From: Gallionella sp.
GTDB lineage: Bacteria > Pseudomonadota > Gammaproteobacteria > Burkholderiales > Gallionellaceae
Direction: 5' to 3'
Assembly (NCBI GenBank): GCA_004298605.1
Contig: SCPW01000352.1
Location: forward strand, 1-5,092
DNA: 5,092 nt
A program made the position numbers and the translations under genes. Of the stretch, positions 1-5,092 are shown piece by piece (the stretch's first letter is position 1; each line of letters begins with the position of its first letter). A model generated the notes under the pieces. That model searched no databases. It was not told the DNA's origin and saw only the letters and a list, made by a program, of their open reading frames with translations.

Positions 1-278
1 CCTTGTTCGGCCGGGGCGAGCCGGATTTGGCGGCGCTGCAAGGCGGGCTGGAGATTTTGCGCGACTGCGATCTGCGCGGCGTGTTGCCGGAAATCAAGCA
101 ACGCACACTGGTGATCGGCGGGGAACGTGATACGCTCACGCCGCCTCAGGCAGCACAATATCTGGCGGAACACTTGCCGGATGCGCAACTGGCGATCATC
201 AAGGGCGCAGCACACGCGCCGTTTTTGTCGCACCCCGAAGAATTTATCAAGCTGGTAGTGGATTTTTTGCATGAATGA
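1..278 (+). CDS. bioH: BioH, pimeloyl-ACP methyl ester esterase, C-terminal part (5' end outside window)
   Basis: This is the C-terminal part of an alpha/beta-hydrolase; the reading frame is open from the left edge (first full codon at base 3) to TGA at 276-278, giving about 91 residues. BioH hydrolyses the methyl ester of pimeloyl-ACP, which ends the BioC-started elongation and releases pimeloyl-ACP for BioF; it acts in the cytoplasm. Two members of the catalytic triad are visible: the Asp in GERDTLTP (codon at 129-131) and the His in GAAHAPFLSHPEEF (codon at 213-215). The AAHAPF-SHP-EF block is characteristic of BioH. The nucleophile Ser lies upstream of the window. The TTG at base 3 is an internal Leu and not a start. 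The gene overlaps bioC by 8 bases, which supports a biotin role over a generic hydrolase. Confidence 0.9.
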   Translation, partial: LFGRGEPDLAALQGGLEILRDCDLRGVLPEIKQRTLVIGGERDTLTPPQAAQYLAEHLPDAQLAIIKGAAHAPFLSHPEEFIKLVVDFLHE

Positions 279-1143
279 ATTTGCGATAGACAAAAAACAA
301 ATGCGCCGCGCTTTCAACCGTGCGGCGGCGGATTACGACGCGGCGGCGGTGTTGCAGCGCGAAGTGTGCGCGCGGATGCTGGAGCGGCTCGATTACATCA
401 AGCTGCAACCGGCGCGCATACTGGACGCGGGCAGCGGCACGGGCTGGGGCGCGCGCCAGTTGGCGGCAAAGTATCCGGCGGCGCAGGTGGTTGCGCTGGA
501 CATTGCCATCGGTATGCTGCAAAGCGCGCGCAGCCGTTCCGGTTGGTGGCAGAAATTATTGGGCGGCGCAAAACAACTGGCGGTGTGCGGCGATATCGAA
601 GCGCTGCCATTGGCGGCCAATAGCGTCGAAATGGTCTGGTCTAACTTGGCGGTGCAATGGTGCAACGATTTGCCCGCCGCCTTTGCCGAGTTGCACCGCG
701 TGCTGAAAGCGGATGGGCTGCTGATGTTCAGCACCTTCGGGCCGGATACGCTGAAGGAATTAAGGCTGGCTTTTAACGGCGTGGATCAACATAACCATTT
801 GAACCGCTTCACCGACATGCACGATATCGGCGACATGCTGTCGCACAGCGGCTTTGCCGAGCCGGTGATGGACATGGAATATTTGACGCTGACCTACGGC
901 GATGTGCGCGGCGTGCTGCATGACCTGAAGCGCATCGGCGCGCATAATGCCACTGCCGGGCGGAGCCGCGGGTTGATGGGGAAACATGCCTGGGCGAGGC
1001 TGGTGGAAAATTACGAGCGGCTGCGCCGTGACGGCAAGCTGCCCGCCACCTATGAAGTGATTTACGGCCATGCCTGGAAGCCGCAACCGCGCATGACGAA
1101 GGAGGGGGCGGCGATTATCCAGACTACGTTTAAATTGAAATGA
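271..1143 (+). CDS. bioC: BioC, malonyl-ACP O-methyltransferase
   Basis: This 290-residue class I SAM-dependent methyltransferase has a length slightly above the E. coli enzyme. BioC methylates the free carboxyl of malonyl-ACP so that the fatty acid synthase can extend it toward pimeloyl-ACP methyl ester. The N-terminus carries the BioC-like stretch KKQMRRAFNRAAADYDAAA (about residues 8-26). SAM motif I is ILDAGSGTG (50-58), followed by the acidic VVALDIA (Asp77). The later motif DIEALPLAANSVEMVWSNLA is typical of BioC, as is the LKADGLLMFSTFGPDTLKEL segment. The ATG at 271 lies inside the end of bioH (8-base overlap) and has no clear Shine-Dalgarno sequence, so translational coupling to bioH is likely. 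The next in-frame ATG (301, Met11) would cut into the conserved N-terminal block. The stop overlaps the bioD start as ATGA. Confidence 0.95.
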   Translation: MNEFAIDKKQMRRAFNRAAADYDAAAVLQREVCARMLERLDYIKLQPARILDAGSGTGWGARQLAAKYPAAQVVALDIAIGMLQSARSRSGWWQKLLGGAKQLAVCGDIEALPLAANSVEMVWSNLAVQWCNDLPAAFAELHRVLKADGLLMFSTFGPDTLKELRLAFNGVDQHNHLNRFTDMHDIGDMLSHSGFAEPVMDMEYLTLTYGDVRGVLHDLKRIGAHNATAGRSRGLMGKHAWARLVENYERLRRDGKLPATYEVIYGHAWKPQPRMTKEGAAIIQTTFKLK

Positions 1144-1844
1144 GTTACTTCATCATAGGGACAGATACCGGCGTCGGCAAAACGCTGGTCAGTTGCGCGC
1201 TGCTGCACGGCTTTGCCGCGCAGGGCAAGCGCGTGGTCGGGATGAAGCCGGTGGCCGCGGGCTGCGATGAACACGGGCAAAATGAGGATGTCATGCAGTT
1301 GCGCGCCGCCAGCAATGTGCTGGCCGGCAGGGGGCAGATCAACCCGTATTGCTTCGCGCAAGCCGTTGCGCCGCATCTGGCGGCGCAGTTCGTCGGCGTC
1401 AACATCAATTTCGCGCGCATCGTGGGATCGTACAAAGAGCTGGAGGCGCAAGCCGATGTGGTGGTCGTGGAAGGCGTGGGCGGTTTCCGGGCGCCGCTCA
1501 ACGCCGCGCAGGACAGCGCGGATCTGGCGGTGCAATTGGGTTTGCCGATCATTCTGGTGGTCGGGGTGCGGCTGGGGTGTTTGAATCATGCGCTGCTCAC
1601 GGTGGAGGCGGTTGCCGCGCGCGGCCTGACGCTGGCGGGATGGGTGGCGAATGTGCTGGATGCGAACATGGCGATGCTGGATGCAAATATCGCTGCATTA
1701 CAGCAACGCATCGGCGCGCCGCTGTTGGGTGTGGTGTCCTATCAGGCGCAGCCGGATGCGCGCGTAGCGGCGGGGTGGTTGGATCTGGGGTTGCTGGAAG
1801 GAAGAACATCTGATCCGCAGATTACACAGATTGACGCAGATTAA
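1140..1844 (+). CDS. bioD: BioD, ATP-dependent dethiobiotin synthetase, with a repeat-derived C-terminal tail
   Basis: BioD closes the ureido ring of dethiobiotin from 7,8-diaminononanoate, CO2 and ATP, the penultimate step of biotin synthesis. The 234-residue product has the P-loop GTDTGVGKT (residues 7-15), the MKPVAAG segment with Lys36, the conserved NPYCFAQAVAPHLAA block (68-82) and VVVEGVGG (about 108-115) holding the conserved Glu111. The family is usually about 220-230 residues. The last conserved-looking stretch is GWLDLGLLEGR; the final DPQITQIDAD and the TAA stop are encoded by an intergenic-type repeat. The ATG at 1140 overlaps the bioC stop (ATGA). A strong purine-rich AAGGAGGGG at 1099-1107 lies about 32 bases upstream, too far for a normal ribosome site, so coupled re-initiation from bioC is the likely mode of translation. 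Confidence 0.95.
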   Translation: MSYFIIGTDTGVGKTLVSCALLHGFAAQGKRVVGMKPVAAGCDEHGQNEDVMQLRAASNVLAGRGQINPYCFAQAVAPHLAAQFVGVNINFARIVGSYKELEAQADVVVVEGVGGFRAPLNAAQDSADLAVQLGLPIILVVGVRLGCLNHALLTVEAVAARGLTLAGWVANVLDANMAMLDANIAALQQRIGAPLLGVVSYQAQPDARVAAGWLDLGLLEGRTSDPQITQIDAD

Positions 1845-1876
1845 AACGGCTGCCGATTCTGAATCTGCGTAATCTG
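1815..1876. repeat. Inverted CAGATT/AATCTG repeat overlapping the bioD stop
   Basis: The left arm has three copies of CAGATT at 1818-1823, 1827-1832 and 1837-1842. The right arm has two copies of AATCTG at 1862-1867 and 1871-1876. Bases 1827-1842 pair with 1862-1876 over 15 base pairs with a single bulged G at 1833, leaving a 19-base loop. From memory, runs of this type (AATCTGCGTCAATCTGTG and similar) recur between genes in many environmental proteobacteria; no search was run. The left arm lies inside bioD and encodes its last residues and its stop. The transcript could form a hairpin just after the operon, but no T-run follows, so this is not a standard intrinsic terminator. It may instead act as a 3'-end stabiliser. 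Confidence 0.7.
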
Positions 1877-1955
1877 GGGCAACTACTGGTGAAGCGGCTA
1901 GCCATCCCACTAGTACATTGACACGTTAATTACGAAACAAATGGTGAGCTAACTG

Positions 1956-2034
1956 CGTAGGGCGGATGAGCCGAAGGCGTTATCCGCCGAATGAAAAACA
2001 TACGGCGGAAGGCGCTGCGCTTTTCCGCCCTACG
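1956..2034. repeat. 79-bp palindromic intergenic element (CGTAGGGCGGA type)
   Basis: The element is bounded by a perfect 11-base inverted repeat: CGTAGGGCGGA at 1956-1966 and TCCGCCCTACG at 2024-2034. Inside are two further hairpins: GGCGGAT (1961-1967) with ATCCGCC (1982-1988), and GGCGGAA (2004-2010) with TTCCGCC (2023-2029). The sequence can therefore fold either as one long end-to-end stem or as two side-by-side hairpins. From memory, CGTAGGGCGGAT...ATCCGCCCTACG elements are widespread extragenic repeats in proteobacteria and behave like small REP or MITE-like sequences. There is no coding capacity. A target-site duplication is not evident next to the ends. Confidence 0.75.
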
Positions 2035-2099
2035 AAAAACAACCCATATTAATGTGACATATCATGCATGACACGACACCAGGCAACCAAAGAACGATT

Positions 2100-2164
2100 G
2101 CCAAGTGGTTGGTTATAGCCATTCGACCAGGCGAGCAAACAGTGCTCGCCAAGTCGCTGGTTAT
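2100..2164. repeat. 17-base imperfect direct repeat flanking a 7-bp hairpin
   Basis: Bases 2100-2116 (GCCAAGTGGTTGGTTAT) and 2148-2164 (GCCAAGTCGCTGGTTAT) agree at 15 of 17 positions with a 48-base period. Between them lies a perfect 7-bp stem, GCGAGCA (2131-2137) with TGCTCGC (2143-2149), around the 5-base loop AACAG. The block ends about 15 bases before the start of the membrane-protein gene, so it would lie in the 5' leader or promoter of that gene. The hairpin has no T-run. It could be an operator, a leader structure or the remnant of a duplication; nothing in the sequence decides between them. Confidence 0.45.
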
Positions 2165-2179
2165 GCGGACAAGGCTTTT

Positions 2180-2890
2180 ATGACTGACTTCAGCATCGTC
2201 GCGGTATTTTTTGTCGGCCTGCTCGGCGGGGTGCATTGCCTCGGCATGTGCGGTAGCATCGTCGGTATGCTCGCTGCGCAGTTGCCGAAACAAGGTATGC
2301 GCTGGCCATTCCATCTGGCCTATAACAGCGGACGGGTGGCGAGTTATGCGCTGGCGGGCGCGCTAGTTGGCGCGGTCGGGCAGGCCGGGTTGCTGCTGCG
2401 CGATGTAGTTCCAATACAGCATCTGCTGTTCGCCTTGTCCAGTTTGATGCTGGTCGCGCTGGGTTTGTATCTCGCCGGCATTTGGGGCATGGTGCGGCGC
2501 ATCGAGCGGGTTGGAGGCCTGTTGTGGCGGCGCATCCAGCCGCTGGCGCGCGGCCTGTTCCCGGTCGATACGGTTTCCCGCGCTTTGTTGCTCGGCATGT
2601 TGTGGGGCTGGTTGCCGTGCGGTCTGGTGTACAGTGTGCTGGTCAGCGCGCTGGCCAGCGGGGACGCGCAAAGCGGGGCGCTGATCATGCTGGCGTTCGG
2701 CCTGGGCACCTTGCCGAATCTGCTGGCGATCGGCCTGTTCTGGGAAAGCGCCAAGCGCCGGGCGCAGTCGCCGCGCGTGCGGATGGCAGCCGGTTTGCTG
2801 GTGGCCGGGTTCGGTGTGTACGGCTTATTTAAAGTGGGGTATACGTTTTATGAGTACGGATGGGCGGGGAGCTGCCATGTGGCTGCGTAA
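2180..2890 (+). CDS. Sulfite exporter TauE/SafE-annotated membrane protein of the UreH/DsbD_2-like family
   Basis: This 236-residue polytopic inner-membrane protein has about six hydrophobic segments (roughly 4-31, 53-73, 80-103, 134-158, 163-185 and 205-230). Its signature is GLLGGVHCLGMCG (14-25, Cys20 and Cys24) in the first helix and GMLWGWLPCGLVYS (139-152, Cys147) in the fourth, plus NSGR at 49-52. These motifs mark the family annotated as sulfite exporter TauE/SafE or UreH-like (DsbD_2-type domain), often found with copper and cytochrome oxidase assembly genes; true sulfite export is doubtful. The placed Cys residues suggest copper binding or thiol transfer, which is inference. I prefer the ATG at 2180, preceded by AAGG at 2171-2174, because the hydrophobic domain begins right after it. 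An in-frame GTG at 2105 would add 25 polar residues encoded by a repeat block. The gene overlaps the SCO gene by 14 bases. Confidence 0.85.
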   Translation: MTDFSIVAVFFVGLLGGVHCLGMCGSIVGMLAAQLPKQGMRWPFHLAYNSGRVASYALAGALVGAVGQAGLLLRDVVPIQHLLFALSSLMLVALGLYLAGIWGMVRRIERVGGLLWRRIQPLARGLFPVDTVSRALLLGMLWGWLPCGLVYSVLVSALASGDAQSGALIMLAFGLGTLPNLLAIGLFWESAKRRAQSPRVRMAAGLLVAGFGVYGLFKVGYTFYEYGWAGSCHVAA

Positions 2891-3461
2891 TTTATTTCTC
2901 TTTTTGTCGGTTGCACTATTGGCTGGTTGCGAAAAACCCAAGTTGCCTTCGCCGTTTCACGCCAACGATATCAGCGTCATGTTCACCGAAGCGGATTTTC
3001 ATTTGACCGACCACAACGGCAAACCGCGTTCGCTGGCCGATTTTCGCGGCAAGGTGGTGGCGCTGTTCTTCGGCTATACCGGTTGTCCGGATGTGTGCCC
3101 CACCACGCTGGCTGATCTGGCGCAAGCGAAGAAGTTGCTCGGCAAGGATGCCGACAGGGTGCAGGTGTTGTTCGTCACGGTTGACCCCGAGCGCGACAGG
3201 CCGGAGATGATGGCGAAATATGTCCCCGCTTTCGACCCGTCGTTTCTCGGGCTATACGGTGATGCGCAAGCCACGGCGCAGGCCGCCAAGGCATTTTATG
3301 TGACGTATCAGAAGCAGTCGTCCGAGTCCGGCTATAACATGGATCACTCTCTGGGCACGTTCCTGGTCGATCCCAAAGGCAAGGTGCGGTTGCGCGCGCC
3401 CCACGCGCAGCGTGCCGAGTGGCTGGCCGATGATATCCGGCTGCTGCTTGGCGGGGCATGA
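2877..3461 (+). CDS. SCO1/SenC family copper chaperone lipoprotein
   Basis: SCO proteins are membrane-anchored, periplasm-facing thioredoxin-fold proteins that deliver copper to, or reduce, the CuA/CuB sites of cytochrome oxidase. The 194-residue product has a lipoprotein signal peptide ending in LLAGC (lipidated Cys18). It carries the metal-binding GYTGCPDVCP (Cys70 and Cys74), VTVDPERD (101-107) and the third ligand His157 in YNMDHSLGTF, so all three copper ligands are present. The start at 2877 is preceded by GGGGAG at about 2865-2870 and gives a compact signal peptide. An upstream in-frame ATG at 2850 would add nine polar residues (MSTDGRGAA) and is less likely. The gene overlaps the membrane-protein gene by 14 bases, which points to co-expression and a joint role in oxidase copper-site assembly. 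The oxidase itself is not in the window. Confidence 0.93.
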   Translation: MWLRNLFLFLSVALLAGCEKPKLPSPFHANDISVMFTEADFHLTDHNGKPRSLADFRGKVVALFFGYTGCPDVCPTTLADLAQAKKLLGKDADRVQVLFVTVDPERDRPEMMAKYVPAFDPSFLGLYGDAQATAQAAKAFYVTYQKQSSESGYNMDHSLGTFLVDPKGKVRLRAPHAQRAEWLADDIRLLLGGA

Positions 3462-3632
3462 TCGTGGGCGGTACGGAGCGGGCTGCGCCCATTCCAGGAA
3501 GCGATCCCTTCACCATCGCATCCCGCGAACTGGCTGGGGTATGATTAACGGGTCGGGGATGGGTACGAGGTACGGAAACAAAGCGCGGCGCAGCCGCACA
3601 ACAATCTGCCTTCTGAATGGGAGAAGCGTGCT
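3462..3632. other. Intergenic spacer upstream of the response regulator
   Basis: This 171-base stretch has no supported gene. A short inverted repeat, TGGGCG (3465-3470) with CGCCCA (3486-3491), lies just after the SCO stop but has no T-run and a 15-base loop, so it is a weak terminator candidate at best. GGTACG occurs three times (3470, 3562 and 3569). A TATGAT at 3540-3545 resembles a -10 box, but no matching -35 is seen. A purine-rich GGGAG at 3619-3623, nine bases before the ATG, is a good ribosome site for the response regulator. Confidence 0.5.
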
Positions 3633-4301
3633 ATGAAAATTTTATTGGTGGACGATCACGCGCTGTTCCGCGAGGGGTTGCGCTATGTGCTGCAGCAGTT
3701 GCATGGCGGGGCGCCCGAGATATTGGAAGCGGGGGATTTTCACGATGGCTTGAAGCTTGCCGTGCAGCATCCCGAGTTGGATCTGGCGTTGCTGGACATG
3801 AATATGCCCGGCAGCGAAGGCCCGGTGTCCATCCGGCTTTTCCATCAGCGTTTCCCGCATATCCCGGTCGTGGTGGTCTCCGGCGAGGAAGGCCGCGGCT
3901 ATATGAAAAAGGTAATGGATTATGGCGCGATGGGTTTCGTGTGCAAGAGTTCGACCGTCCCGGTGATGTTGAACGCATTGAATCTGGTGCTTTCCGGCGG
4001 GGTGTATATCCCGCCGCAAATATTGCGGCAACATGGCGTGACGTCCGAGAGCGGAACGGAGCCGGTAGACCGTCGCAGCATGAACACCAATGAATATGGT
4101 TTGACCCAACGCCAGATGGAGGTGCTGACGCATCTGGCGGCAGGGTTGTCCAACAAGGAAATCGCCGAGGCAATCCGTCTCGCCGAAGGAACCGTCAAGA
4201 TTCACGTGGCGGCAATTTATCAAATCCTGCGTGTGGGCAGCCGCATGGAGGCCGTGCGCGAGGCCGGGAAGCTCGGGTTGCTTGGTGGCGCCGGTACATG
4301 A
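3633..4301 (+). CDS. NarL/FixJ (LuxR-type) two-component response regulator
   Basis: This 222-residue cytoplasmic DNA-binding regulator has a complete receiver domain (about 1-118): acidic pair Asp7-Asp8, phosphoacceptor Asp55 in LALLDMNMPG, Ser83 in VVVVSGEE and Lys105 in GFVCKSS. A linker of about 35 residues follows (SGGVYIPPQIL at 121-131 is common in this subfamily). The LuxR-type helix-turn-helix is LTQRQMEVLTHLAAGLSNKEIAEAI...EGTVKIHVAAIYQIL (157-199). All phosphorylation residues are present, so it should be switched by phosphorylation. No histidine kinase is in the window, so it is an orphan here and its targets are unknown. The start has a good Shine-Dalgarno sequence (GGGAG at 3619-3623). 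Its stop overlaps the ftsK start as ATGA, so the two should share a transcript. Confidence 0.93.
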   Translation: MKILLVDDHALFREGLRYVLQQLHGGAPEILEAGDFHDGLKLAVQHPELDLALLDMNMPGSEGPVSIRLFHQRFPHIPVVVVSGEEGRGYMKKVMDYGAMGFVCKSSTVPVMLNALNLVLSGGVYIPPQILRQHGVTSESGTEPVDRRSMNTNEYGLTQRQMEVLTHLAAGLSNKEIAEAIRLAEGTVKIHVAAIYQILRVGSRMEAVREAGKLGLLGGAGT

Positions 4302-5092
4302 CTGAAACGGATAACACTCTGCCCGGCAGCAAATTGTTTGGCCTGCTGCGCGAATCGCGCTGGCTGTTGCTGGTCGCCTGCGCGCTGTATTTCACCATCG
4401 CGCTGTACGGATACAACCCCGCCGATCCGGCCTGGTCGCACAGCGCCAGCCGCGCATCGACCGGCAATCCGGCGGGTGCGCTGGGCGCTTATCTTTCCGA
4501 TTTGCTGTTTTACCTGTTCGGGTTTTCCGCGTGGTGGTGGGTGCTGTTCATGCTGCAACGCGTCTGGGCGGGGTATCACGAGCTCCGCGCCGACAGCGTT
4601 TTCGACAAGCGGGCGTGGTGGGTTTCCGCGACCGGGTTCGCGCTGTTGCTGCTCGCCAGCAGCGCGCTCGAAGCGATCCGTCTGTACACGTTGAAAGTTG
4701 TGCTACCGCTGGCGCCGGGCGGAATGTTCGGCGCGATAATCGGCGATGCAATGGCGCGGCTGCTCGGCTTCACCGGCGCGACGCTGCTGCTGCTGGCGCT
4801 GATTGCGGCCAGCTTCAGCGTGTTCAGCGGGCTATCCTGGTTGCGTTTCGTCGATTGGCTGGGCGCGCTGCTGGAAAACGCATATCAGCGGGCGCGCCTG
4901 GCCTGGCAGACGCGGCAGGACAAACGCATCGGCGCGCAGGCGATGCACGAGCGTGTCACCGTCGTCGAGGAAGAAAAGAAACGTGTCGATGAGCACCAGC
5001 CGATCCACATCGAAATGCCGGTGACGGAAGTGGCCAAATCGGCGCGGGTGATCGAGGAAAAACAAGTCCCGCTGTTTGCCGACATGCCGGAT
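4298..5092 (+). CDS. ftsK: FtsK, septal DNA translocase, N-terminal part (3' end outside window)
   Basis: The frame is open from ATG 4298 to the right edge, giving 265 residues with no stop. FtsK anchors at the division septum and pumps chromosomal DNA toward dif, where it activates XerCD. The visible part is the membrane anchor: four hydrophobic segments at about 22-38, 67-87, 107-124 and 156-178, with the short periplasmic NPADPAWSHS motif after the first and the PGGMFGAIIGD motif (140-150) before the fourth, both typical of FtsK. After residue 180 comes the charged, polar linker, with a basic and acidic run (EEEKKRVDE) and the VIEEKQVPLFADMPD stretch that resembles other betaproteobacterial FtsK linkers. 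The ATPase motor and the gamma domain are outside the window. The start shares ATGA with the response-regulator stop and has no clear ribosome site of its own, suggesting translational coupling. The residue count of the four helices makes this a standard FtsK anchor. Confidence 0.93.
   Translation, partial: MTETDNTLPGSKLFGLLRESRWLLLVACALYFTIALYGYNPADPAWSHSASRASTGNPAGALGAYLSDLLFYLFGFSAWWWVLFMLQRVWAGYHELRADSVFDKRAWWVSATGFALLLLASSALEAIRLYTLKVVLPLAPGGMFGAIIGDAMARLLGFTGATLLLLALIAASFSVFSGLSWLRFVDWLGALLENAYQRARLAWQTRQDKRIGAQAMHERVTVVEEEKKRVDEHQPIHIEMPVTEVAKSARVIEEKQVPLFADMPD

Larger units (their letters stand above)
1845..2179. other. Intergenic region between bioD and the copper-related pair, rich in repeats
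   Basis: No reading frame here has recognisable coding character. From left to right it contains the loop and right arm of the bioD-end inverted repeat (to 1876), about 80 bases with nothing recognisable, the 79-base palindromic element at 1956-2034, about 65 bases of plainer and more AT-rich sequence (including ATATTAATG), and the direct-repeat and hairpin block at 2100-2164. A perfect TTGACA stands at 1918-1923, but there is no convincing -10 box at 16-18 bases, so the promoter for the downstream pair is not located. Confidence 0.6.

Noticed and set aside
393..734. Long antisense open frames across bioC, bioD and the other genes
   Set aside because: These are typical shadows of GC-rich coding sequence. 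Their translations are rich in Arg, Ala and Pro with no recognisable domain, and each lies opposite a well-identified gene.
1918..1946. Possible promoter with a perfect TTGACA at 1918-1923
   Set aside because: No hexamer at 16-18 bases downstream resembles TATAAT, so the match alone is not enough.
1818..2164. CRISPR-like array in the intergenic repeats
   Set aside because: Repeat units are only 6-17 bases, imperfect and unevenly spaced, and there are no regular spacers or cas genes.
2105..2179. Upstream in-frame GTG start that would lengthen the UreH-like membrane protein by 25 residues
   Set aside because: The extension is polar and basic, is encoded by the direct-repeat block, and precedes what looks like the normal N-terminus. 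The ATG at 2180 has an AAGG at a usable distance.
2814..2876. Longer starts for the SCO lipoprotein (2814 and 2850)
   Set aside because: They would put polar residues in front of the signal peptide. The ATG at 2877 has GGGGAG upstream and gives a standard lipoprotein signal.
3465..3491. Hairpin after the SCO gene as an intrinsic terminator
   Set aside because: The stem is only 6 bp with a 15-base loop and no T-run follows.
3540..3545. TATGAT as a -10 box for the response regulator
   Set aside because: No -35-like hexamer is found at 16-18 bases upstream and there is no extended -10 TG. A single 5/6 match in 171 bases is expected by chance.
3559..3565. ATGGGTA, the reverse complement of a NarL-type TACCCAT heptamer, upstream of the NarL-family regulator
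   Set aside because: It is a single degenerate heptamer with no properly spaced partner, and nothing shows this regulator shares NarL's DNA specificity.

Overview
The window fits a genomic fragment from a GC-rich betaproteobacterium. The genes most resemble those of the Nitrosomonadales/Gallionellales group, judged from remembered protein style and not from a search. All six supported genes lie on the + strand, with overlapping or closely packed starts and stops, and the two outermost genes run off the ends.

Bases 1-1844 hold the end of a biotin operon: the 3' end of bioH, a complete bioC and a complete bioD. bioH and bioC overlap by 8 bases and bioC and bioD by 4 (ATGA). BioC methylates malonyl-ACP to disguise it as a fatty-acid primer, BioH removes the methyl ester at the pimeloyl stage, and BioD makes dethiobiotin. 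The bioD reading frame ends inside a repeat that supplies its last ten or so codons and its stop.

Bases 1845-2179 are a 335-base gap without a supported gene. It contains the second arm of the bioD-end inverted repeat, a 79-base palindromic intergenic element with 11-base perfect terminal inverted repeats and two internal hairpins, and a smaller block made of a 17-base imperfect direct repeat flanking a 7-bp hairpin.

Bases 2180-3461 hold two overlapping genes: a six-helix membrane protein of the UreH/DsbD_2-like (TauE/SafE-annotated) family with HCxxxCG and LPCG motifs, and a SCO1/SenC lipoprotein with CPDVCP and a distal His. Together they look like a copper delivery or thiol-redox pair serving cytochrome oxidase assembly, although no oxidase gene is visible.

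Bases 3462-3632 are a 171-base spacer. Bases 3633-5092 hold a NarL/LuxR-type response regulator followed, through an ATGA overlap, by the N-terminal 265 residues of FtsK, the septal DNA translocase. No histidine kinase is present. I see no clear undescribed system. The most unusual points are the repeat-derived BioD tail, the tandem repeat elements behind it, and the coupling of a response regulator to ftsK.
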